Shown: piece after piece, positions 26,985-33,292 of the stretch | How the letters are laid out: each line of letters starts with the position of its first letter | How positions within the stretch are numbered: the stretch's first letter is position 1 | DNA from: Glaciecola sp. 33A | Lineage (GTDB): Bacteria > Pseudomonadota > Gammaproteobacteria > Enterobacterales > Alteromonadaceae | Direction of reading: 5' to 3' | Length of the DNA stretch: 33,292 nucleotides | NCBI RefSeq assembly: GCF_002836745.1 | Contig: NZ_PJAR01000034.1 | Coordinates: 1 to 33,292 of the forward strand | The notes under the pieces: generated by a model | Databases searched by the model: none | Seen by the model: only the letters and a program-made list of their open reading frames with translations | What the model was told of the DNA's origin: nothing | Position numbers and translations under genes: made by a program

Positions 26985-27776
26985 ATGAAAAAAGTAATAG
27001 CCACCACAATCAGTCTTTGCGCCTTAATAGCCTTCAATGTTGGCGCTGGTCAATATCACTCAAACCAATGCGATATTAATTTACAGGGTGAGATACGCTT
27101 TGCAGATAAGACATTAACCGTTAAAACAAAAACAGATGATGAAGTAAAGATCACTGATAGCTACTTAGTCTATTTAAATGGCGAAAAATTAGTACTTTCA
27201 TCAGAACAAACAACCTGGGTTAAAGAATACTACGACAGTGTTGAACAAAGTATTCCGCAAGCAATGACGGTCGCAGCTGAGGGTATAAAAATTGCCAATT
27301 ATGCGGTTAGCGAGGTTTTGCGAGAATTTTTAGGTGCTGAAAGTACAGTTGCATCGCAATTAGAAATTAGATTAGACGATTTATATGGAAAATTGAAAGA
27401 TCATGTTTATCAAAATCCTGGATCACTTACGTTCGACTCAGCAAAGCTAGAGAATGAGTTAGGCCTTGGCCCCGATTTCGAAAAAGAAATTGATATAATA
27501 GTCTCCCGTGTGATGGAAGATGCAATGGGTGAATTTTTGGTTCAAATGGGTAAAAGTATGCTAAATGGCGAGGGCTCAATGGAATCATTTGAACGACGTA
27601 TGGAAAAAATGGGTAAAGACATTGAAACCAAAGTTGAAGGTCGCACTAAGAACATTGAACAAGAAGCGAAAAAACTTTGTGAGATGCTAACAACGATTGA
27701 TGATTCTGAAAGCAAAGTGCAAACAATTAAAGGCCTTAACAACGTCGATATTGTGACTAAAAATAAGAATGCGTAA
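26985..27776 (+). CDS. DUF2884 (YggN-like) exported protein
   Basis: 263 aa from the ATG at 26985, which has AAAAGGA nine bases upstream and opens directly into a signal peptide (MKKVIATTISLCALIAFNVGAG). An in-frame ATG at 26958 would add nine residues and spoil it. The mature protein has the DUF2884 layout: CDINLQGEIRF near its N-terminus, a central helical region and a charged helical C-terminus with one late Cys (KKLCEML). Role unknown; periplasmic. Its end overlaps the next gene by 8 bp. Confidence 0.85.
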   Translation: MKKVIATTISLCALIAFNVGAGQYHSNQCDINLQGEIRFADKTLTVKTKTDDEVKITDSYLVYLNGEKLVLSSEQTTWVKEYYDSVEQSIPQAMTVAAEGIKIANYAVSEVLREFLGAESTVASQLEIRLDDLYGKLKDHVYQNPGSLTFDSAKLENELGLGPDFEKEIDIIVSRVMEDAMGEFLVQMGKSMLNGEGSMESFERRMEKMGKDIETKVEGRTKNIEQEAKKLCEMLTTIDDSESKVQTIKGLNNVDIVTKNKNA

Positions 27777-28728
27777 ACATATTATCATTGGGCTGGGTTG
27801 GTTAGGCAGCCCGCTAGCAATGCATTTTTTAAGTGCAGGCCTGTCGGTTTCCGGAACCACACGTAATTCAGAAAAAGCGCAATTCCTGGCCAGTAAAGGT
27901 ATTCAAACTCTCTTATTTGACCTATATGAAAATGACATAACAGCAATTCCTTGGGATATTTTTCAAGACGCTAATGTGGTAATTAATATCCCACCGGGTC
28001 GCAAAGGTTTTGAACCTACCTTGTTTATTGAGCGCATGAAATTGCTATTCGATTATATACTTCTGCACCATGCACACCACATCTGTTTTATTAGCACGAC
28101 ATCAGTATTTGGTGCACTAGAAGGGCGAATAAATAATGATTCAGCGTTAGTTCCAAATACACCCTCAGGGAATGCTCATGTTGAACTAGAATTATATCTA
28201 AAGGACATGGCGATGGCATCTGCCACTAAGCCTCAGGGCGATGCTATTAAGGCGTGTTTAGTCACCCAACCAGATACTCCATCGACGAGTGCCATTGGCT
28301 TTAGTTGTTCTGTGCTTCGTCTTGCAGGCTTAGTTGGAAAAGACAGACATCCTATTACCACTTTATCGCAAAAATCGAATATTGCGTTGGGTAGAAATCC
28401 GGTTAACTTGATCCACCAGCAAGATGTCATTCAAGTTATTTGTGCCGTATTGCAACACGCAGAACGAAAAAAACACGATAGTGATTCATTGGAAATGACA
28501 AACAGTTTGCTTGAATGCAATTTTTATGCAGCCAATTTATGTAGTTTAGAACACCCAACGAGAGAAGGATACTATACATGGTGCGCGCAACAAAAAGGCA
28601 TTCGCAATCCTCAATTTACACCTGATACAAGAGAGTTCGCCAACGGAAAATGGATTGATGCTGAACAAACGATAAGCCAACTACAGGTAAAATTGCATTA
28701 TCCAAGCCCTTACAACATGCTCGAATAA
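27769..28728 (+). CDS. YeeZ-like NAD(P)-binding oxidoreductase/epimerase
   Basis: A 319-aa atypical extended short-chain dehydrogenase. The N-terminal Rossmann motif is IIGLGWLGSPLA (6-17), followed by GTTRN, the NIPPG strand end and ISTTSVFG, then a C-terminal substrate domain. The pattern fits the YeeZ group of uncharacterised NAD(P)-dependent oxidoreductases. The usual YxxxK catalytic pair is not apparent, as in other atypical members. It overlaps the DUF2884 gene by 8 bp, so the two are cotranscribed. It is the last core gene before the degraded accessory region. Confidence 0.85.
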   Translation: MRKHIIIGLGWLGSPLAMHFLSAGLSVSGTTRNSEKAQFLASKGIQTLLFDLYENDITAIPWDIFQDANVVINIPPGRKGFEPTLFIERMKLLFDYILLHHAHHICFISTTSVFGALEGRINNDSALVPNTPSGNAHVELELYLKDMAMASATKPQGDAIKACLVTQPDTPSTSAIGFSCSVLRLAGLVGKDRHPITTLSQKSNIALGRNPVNLIHQQDVIQVICAVLQHAERKKHDSDSLEMTNSLLECNFYAANLCSLEHPTREGYYTWCAQQKGIRNPQFTPDTREFANGKWIDAEQTISQLQVKLHYPSPYNMLE

Positions 28729-28733
28729 TCACG

Positions 28734-29004
28734 GTGGTGAGCTTTAATCAGCCAACTGCCAACGAGATCAATGCCTGTTGCATAGAAGCGCTCGCAAGTT
28801 TAACCGGCACCAACCAAGAAACAGCTTCATTTCGATGTCTATGAAGGTAGCTGGAGGCTCCAAAAGGACTCATACTATTCCAGCAAAGGCTGCGGATCTC
28901 GATTTGCCGTTATAGGGAGCGCCTACTTTTGCCCTGCTTGCGGTCATAACTCGGTAACACGTACTTTTTGTGATTGATTACGGAAAGGCACCATTCAACG
29001 CATT
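28734..29004 (+). pseudogene. Broken zinc-ribbon protein gene cut by IS6 element
   Basis: Reading from a GTG near 28734 gives a plausible N-terminus (SFNQPTANEINACC...). The frame then shifts near 28825 to HFDVYEGSWRLQKDSYYS and a zinc-ribbon-like KGCGSRFAVIG...YFCPACGHNS, reaches an in-frame TGA at 28975, continues for a few codons and stops at the IS end (29005). One frameshift, one stop and one insertion: a dead gene. The CPACGH and GCG cysteines suggest metal binding. I do not recognise the family. Confidence 0.5.
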
Positions 29005-29576
29005 GGTATTGTCAACTTATCGAATTTAGACGATAAAAACTAGTTTTAAACGTCTTATGTCGGATTTTGAATACAACTCACCCTATCCCATTCATCAAAC
29101 GATCGTTCACGGAACATTCTGTAATTACTGGCCTTCATAAGATGTCGACCAAGTCGAAACAGATTATTGACGATGCCATGGCAGGATAAAAATAGTTGCA
29201 TTTCCGAACCAGAATATCAATTTCATCTCCGTCCTGATCGACTGCCCGCCACAGATAATAAAGGACACCATTTATTTTAATGAACACCTCGTCCAAGAAC
29301 CATGTACCGCCTAACTGACCGCGATTTTTCCTTATTTGGTTACAGTATTGTTGTCTAAATTTTAGACACCAATTTCTGATGGTTTCATAGCTGACGGTGA
29401 TCCCTCTGGCTGCCAATAATTCTTCGATATCTCGAAAACTTAGGGTAAATCGATGGTAAAGCCATACAGCATGGCTAATGACCTGAGATGGGTAGCGATA
29501 TCCGGAGTACATTTTGGTGTTTTTCATATCCGGATTATCCCACAATTTGGAATAAGGTCGATAAGTTGACAGTACC
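29005..29576 (-). mobile_element. Internally deleted IS6-family insertion sequence
   Basis: Matching ends about 19 bp long: GGTATTGTCAACTTATCGA at the left (29005-29023) and GGTACTGTCAACTTATCGA read inward from the right (29558-29576), one mismatch. The element is 572 bp, shorter than a usual IS6 member (about 800 bp). The transposase lacks its middle. No 8-bp target duplication is evident (aacgcatt versus ctccattg). Confidence 0.85.
29055..29527 (-). pseudogene. IS6-family transposase remnant
   Basis: From ATG 29527 the first ~111 residues are a normal IS6 transposase: GYRYPSQVISHAVWLYHRF, the HTH region ITVSYETIRNWCLKF, and WFLDEVF with the first catalytic Asp, up to DILVRKCN. Around 29180-29195 the sequence jumps into another frame. 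That frame encodes the typical C-terminus (GIVNNLFRLGRHLMKASNYR, ending at TAA 29055-29057). About 80 codons, including the second Asp and the Glu of the DDE triad, are gone. The element cannot move by itself. Confidence 0.85.
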
Positions 29577-29670
29577 CTCCATTGCAATCCAATATATTAA
29601 CCTGAGCCGCATGCCGGATAGCAAGCTCCAATGTCAAGAAAGCACAAACGTAATAGCGTCTTATTTAGTA

Positions 29671-29964
29671 TTATTCATTTCGTTGAGAATTTTTATTGCT
29701 GAATAGCTTTTCTATGATAGCGAATGCTGTAAACATTGTTATTCCAATCCATATCCACAAGAGAATAGTGAAGAATGACAAGTTTCCATGTACTCCTTGA
29801 ATATTGGTTACCCCAGCAAACATTCCCAAAAGCAAAATGAGTAAACTTATGATACCTAGCAACCCCAAAAAGAAAGAAACTCTTTCTGTTCCGCTTTGGC
29901 ACGTTCGGAATGTCAGTACGCAAAATATGTGTATGCAGACGCCGATTAGTAAAACAATAAACAC
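29671..29964 (-). CDS. Small membrane protein, unknown
   Basis: A 97-aa frame from a GTG at 29964 with a weak SD. Three hydrophobic helices (about 2-19, 31-53, 62-86) and a charged tail (KLFSNKNSQRNE). It lies in the accessory segment between the two insertion-sequence remnants, on the same strand as the 284-aa protein upstream (72 bp gap). No family recognised. The regular helix pattern argues that it is or was a real gene. Confidence 0.5.
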   Translation of the reverse strand: MFIVLLIGVCIHIFCVLTFRTCQSGTERVSFFLGLLGIISLLILLLGMFAGVTNIQGVHGNLSFFTILLWIWIGITMFTAFAIIEKLFSNKNSQRNE

Positions 29965-30036
29965 TAACGATTTACATCCATTTTATTTTTCCAAGAGACA
30001 GATACTGAGCGTTTTGCTGAAAAATCATCTTCGTCG

Positions 30037-30891
30037 TTACTTCGGTAACTTTTCGTTTATAATATTGTTATAAAAGCTCGCGTTTTCGGGGTACATTTCA
30101 TTCACATAAAGAGAAATATATTCTGACTTAAGTTGTTCTTGCGCTTCCGAAACTTGTTCAAAAACAGAACGCATTAGCTTTGGCTGTTCCTCACCATATA
30201 CGTTTAGCTCTAAAAACCTAGCGAGTGCAAGTTTATCTAATGCGTACTCGGAATTGATTGCGGCTCGAGCTATAATCAATTCCTTTATTTTTGAATCTAT
30301 TAGTTCAGGCTTGGTTTTGCTAGGCCAATCGCTACTAACTGGAAATGGCGCTCCCAAAGTATAGTGAGGGATATAATATTGAACACTTTGCTCCAAATTC
30401 CTTATTGCTCTAACTAGATTAGCGGCTCTTAAATTACTGCTCGAAATATTTCCATCTAAGTTCGCTTCGACTGAGTTGATCCTTTCAGCAAACAGCATAT
30501 TTGATGTAAATAATACTTCGTTATCGATTAAAAATTTTACTTCAGTTTCGCTCGGGAAGCCGTTTATCAAAAGTGTTTCGTACTCTGTTCTATCAGAAAA
30601 CTGCAAAGCACCAAACAAATCATTATTTAATTGTTTATAGTAGTCTGCAATTTCTGGCTCTAAACTCTCAATGTAAACTGAAAATGTGTTTTTTAATTCG
30701 ACAATACTTGTCTCAATTTTTCTATCAGCAAAATCATTTGAGTTGTCAATTTCCTTTCTGATTTCTGCAGGACCAAATGCAAGTTTATTCCCACCTTCAC
30801 TCTCCTCAACATCCGTCATAATTGTAGGTAAAAGCAAATAGCTAGCAACAATCAAAACTATAAAAATAAAAGCAGCTTTCACAAATTTCAT
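30037..30891 (-). CDS. Signal-anchored extracytoplasmic protein, unknown
   Basis: A 284-aa protein with one N-terminal hydrophobic anchor or signal (about residues 5-22, AAFIFIVLIVASYLLLP) and a long acidic helical domain with no cysteines. No motif recognised. ATG at 30891 with AAGGA six bases upstream, only 9 bp after the end of the broken phospholipase A2-like gene, so the two were one transcript. A role tied to the secreted lipase, such as protection or chaperoning, is possible but purely contextual. Confidence 0.7.
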   Translation of the reverse strand: MKFVKAAFIFIVLIVASYLLLPTIMTDVEESEGGNKLAFGPAEIRKEIDNSNDFADRKIETSIVELKNTFSVYIESLEPEIADYYKQLNNDLFGALQFSDRTEYETLLINGFPSETEVKFLIDNEVLFTSNMLFAERINSVEANLDGNISSSNLRAANLVRAIRNLEQSVQYYIPHYTLGAPFPVSSDWPSKTKPELIDSKIKELIIARAAINSEYALDKLALARFLELNVYGEEQPKLMRSVFEQVSEAQEQLKSEYISLYVNEMYPENASFYNNIINEKLPK

Positions 30892-30900
30892 AACTTATCC

Positions 30901-31693
30901 TTAAGAAGAACCAAGACCACCTGAACCGCTACTTGATGAACAATTTGCTTCGTGATCTTGCTTATACTTGCGGCATGCTTGCACGCGTCGGTTCCCGTCA
31001 GATCTAGCTCTGCTGAAAGAAACCTCACCTTGAAGCCTCACTGCGGCGGTGTAAATGTCAGCGAACCCTTGACAGTTTTGGTTTCCATTACATGATTGTC
31101 TCAGGGAGTCAGCGAACTGATTATCGCAAGTTGTTTGGCTGCCCGAAGTGCACCATAGCATAAGTCGTGGGAATCGCATGAGTTCTTGAACACAAAGCCT
31201 GCAGACGGCTCATGGACATCTCCGCTGAACCCACCCATATCGAACAAGTCGACCAATGTAGCCCCGATGGATTCAAATGTGCTGCCTGTTCCACACCCAT
31301 TAGTGGCTGCAGGTATAATCCATGAACTTGGGCCCGAAAAATTAATAAAGGGATTTGTACCTGAGAACAAAGCGGGTGCAAAGAGGTCTCTACAATCGCT
31401 TGGTTGTCTGCTTGCGAAACTACTACAAAAATTATTTTTAGTTTCCTCTTGTTCAAGATACACTTGAGTTGCTCTTTGAAGCATCTCCCTAATTGCGTCT
31501 CCTATTGAATCAGCGGAACCGGCACATTCAGGCCCTCTGCATGCAAAAGTATAACCATCGGACCTTGGATACTGCCTATTACTTAAATAATCTCTACATC
31601 GTCGTTGAGAGAACCATAAGCCGTTACACTGGCAATGAAAGAAGTTAGCAAAATTAGGGAGCACAAAGTTTTGAATTGGTTGTTAATTTTTAT
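30901..31693 (-). pseudogene. Frameshifted secreted phospholipase A2-like gene
   Basis: Three reading frames together encode one secreted Cys-rich protein. Part 1, after an AAGGA SD, begins at ATA (31693) and encodes a signal-peptide-like run (INNQFKTLCSLILLTSFIA). Part 2 (open 31664-31101) carries many cysteines, NGCGTGSTF (calcium-loop-like) and NSCDSHDLCYG, the His-Asp active-site motif of phospholipase A2. Part 3 (from about 31135 to the TAA at 30901) resumes with TTCDNQFADSLRQSC and a Cys-rich end. The arrangement resembles group XII phospholipase A2. Two frame changes and the lost ATG indicate decay or base-calling errors. Confidence 0.7.
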
Positions 31694-32044
31694 TGAATTT
31701 CCTTATTCATGTGATGAATAAAAAAATTACGTTAATAATTTGAAAATGTCAATAAAAAATTAAAAATTAAATTTTTTTCGTTTCTCTAGCTTTGAGTGGC
31801 TCTGGTGAATATGTAAAGCAAATAGCTACTTATAGGGAGCGTTCCCATCATTTAGGTATAAATGTCAATTGTCAATAAACTGCCAGCAAGAGACGTTCGC
31901 TGATTTTTTCGGCTATGAACGTATATGGACTCCACCTGTTTCACAAGAATTTTTAGCGAATTATATTATTTTGTCGCGAGCGTACATACGGCTTCTTTAT
32001 TGAGATAGCTAATCCTAGCCTTTGATATATGCATCCTCTATGTT
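31694..32044. other. AT-rich gap and IS91 end region
   Basis: No gene seen. The left part (to about 31800) is very AT-rich and would hold the promoter of the phospholipase-like gene. The right part is probably the non-coding end of the IS91 remnant. On the minus strand GGGAACGCTCCCTATAAG (31829-31846), with a GGGA/TCCC hairpin, lies about 200 bp beyond the transposase stop, where an IS91-type oriIS would be expected. Confidence 0.35.
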
Positions 32045-33138
32045 TTATACTAGCTTCAGGCGCTGGGCCCATGTCATGCCCCTAGCGTGATAAGACTTAT
32101 CCGATTCGCACTCCTGTTGTTTAACGAGCTGAGGACTATTTTTTCCACGTTGTGAAGCGGTAACCTGAGCTATAAGATTGCTATTGGGAGCGAATACGCC
32201 AAAAAACCGGGTTAAGTTGAGCCTAGGTGGGGGAATGAGAGCGACTAGTTTGCCAACAAAATCGATGGGGTCAAAAAATACATGGGTAGTGCCATCCCGA
32301 TAAGGTATTTTCAATTCATAGCGCACTTTGCCATGGTCGGTTATGCTCAAGCGCTGCTCGCTAATGGCAGGGCGACTGATTTAACGGCATAGCCTTTCTA
32401 GTTTGTCAGGCTCATCCGCGTTAGCGAACTACCTCGACACGAAGTGACTGCGTGTAGAGAAAATCCACTTGTATTGGCTAACTGTCCATACTCACCTTCA
32501 TTGCTGGTCGGTAAGGTTTGTAGTGTAGATACTTTTTTTCCTTGTTGAGGCCCCATGGCGATGCGGAAGCTTACCGATGCGCCTTGCAACTGCAATAAAC
32601 TGTCTTCGTCATTTAGCGGCAAATTGAGAAAACTGTTTTCTATATCGCGCTCTACTATGCCAACTTTCTCTAAATATCGGGCAATACGTCGGCTAATGAT
32701 ATGCACTAGCTCGACCATGTCGTCGTGTTGCACCGGTCACCGAGATGGTGCTTTAATACGGGTAAATGTTGTGACACCCCATGCGTTTTCACTTATTGCG
32801 CCTTCTAAGAAAAGCATGTGAAAATGGATGTTTAGGTTAAGGGCGCTGCCGAAACGTTGAATTAGGGTAACAGCCCCCGTTTTTGCTTGTTGATTGGAAA
32901 AGCCTGCTTGGCTCACAATGTGAGTGGAAATGGCGCATACCACTCGCTAGAAACCGCACTCAAGTCGACCACAACGCAAGAACTCATCAAACTCACGCTC
33001 AGCATACTTAGGTAAGTACCTGCCTTGCTCGGCTAAGTTTGCGGTAAAGTCGGGATAGTACCGTTCGATCAATTGATAAAGTAAAGTGGTTTCTGGTCAG
33101 TGGCGTTTATATTGCTCTCGCTGTTGCACTGCCAGCAC
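31829..33138 (-). mobile_element. Degraded IS91-family (rolling-circle) element
   Basis: A transposase pseudogene of the IS91 type plus a possible oriIS at 31829-31846. The outer end beyond the transposase start is not defined, so the limits are approximate. IS91/ISCR elements move by rolling-circle replication and can carry flanking DNA. This one forms the right border of the accessory segment. Confidence 0.65.
32045..33138 (-). pseudogene. IS91-family transposase pseudogene
   Basis: Remnants in order: an N-terminal block (LIERYYPDFTANLAEQGRYLP...FLRCGRLECGF, about 32945-33090, with a TGA before it and a TAG after ECGF); then AISTHIVSQAGF and the HUH motif NIHFHMLFLEG (to 32737); then VSFRIAMGPQQGKKVSTLQTLP (to 32398); and ISRPAI...YRDGTTHVFFDPIDFVGKL to the stop at 32045. 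The zinc-finger region expected between ECGF and AISTH is deleted. I count four stops and one frame change. The tyrosine I expect in the C-R-Y-I-S-R-P motif is a TAA. Clearly inactive. Confidence 0.85.
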
Positions 33139-33292
33139 ATTCGTTCATCCTTGAATTGTGTGCAGACAAGTGTGGCAAAAAGAGGCGTAATTAACGACTG
33201 GCTAAATGACTGGTTTGGAGATGCAACAGCCCATCAAAATTTCCAATCTCAATGGTTTCTTATGGCAAAAGTTTTTCATACATATTTGAACA

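Noticed and set aside
28910-28921. TTATAGGGAGCG repeated at 31830-31841
   Set aside because: Exact 12-mers are expected to recur many times by chance in a window this size, and the first copy lies in a plausible coding frame.
31101-31179. Programmed -1 frameshift in the phospholipase A2-like gene
   Set aside because: No X-XXY-YYZ slippery heptamer in the zero frame of the overlap; together with the second frame change near the start and the ATA start, decay or sequence error is more likely.
33151-33292. Open frame on the plus strand running off the right edge
   Set aside because: About 45 codons without a stop and with protein-like composition, but no SD or clear start, and it overlaps the outer edge of the IS91 remnant; not enough to call a gene.

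Overview
The window looks like chromosomal DNA of a marine gammaproteobacterium. It is AT-rich and carries trmA, fabR with a delta-9-type desaturase, cysJIH, dusA, frmA/fghA, DUF2333 with a TIGR04219-type porin, a YbdG-type channel and a DUF2884/YggN protein. This repertoire fits Alteromonadales (Colwellia/Thalassotalea-like). The placement is an inference from gene content, not from a marker gene. No tRNA, rRNA or CRISPR array lies inside the window, but a strong stable-RNA-type promoter near the left edge points out of it.

Layout. 1-340: leftward stable-RNA promoter. 338-3344: membrane-anchored RRM protein, a DUF5610-like protein and trmA. 3364-5209: fabR, divergent from a fatty acid desaturase, with a FabR-like palindrome between them. 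5508-5804: small exported protein. 6189-10472: sulfite assimilation operon cysJ-cysI-cysH, with a long hairpin just before the cysJ start. 10595-12349: envelope pair (DUF2333 protein and beta-barrel protein). 12457-13223: three small envelope genes ending in PspC, preceded by a sigma-54-like promoter and two tandem palindromes, directly downstream of dusA (13514-14539). 14547-15831: DUF900-type hydrolase and a small membrane ORF. 16052-18659: exported protein and the glutathione-dependent formaldehyde pathway (frmA-fghA). 18900-23013: two tandem paralogous diguanylate cyclases; the first apparently starts at a rare AUU codon. 23122-26277: two PlsC/YihG-type acyltransferases and a YbdG-type channel in one tight operon. 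26370-28728: small membrane protein, DUF2884 protein and a YeeZ-like dehydrogenase.

From about 28734 to the right edge the DNA is accessory and decaying. It holds a zinc-ribbon pseudogene cut by an internally deleted IS6-family element, two unknown membrane proteins, a broken secreted phospholipase A2-like gene, and a multiply mutated IS91-family transposase.

The most interesting unit is the PspC operon. It has two 17-bp palindromes, an IHF-like site, a sigma-54-type -24/-12 element, and three genes coding a secreted 107-aa protein, a 39-aa membrane peptide and a stand-alone PspC domain. In E. coli the PspF/sigma-54-controlled gene pspG sits next to dusA, so this appears to be a variant phage-shock/envelope-stress operon in the same chromosomal niche.
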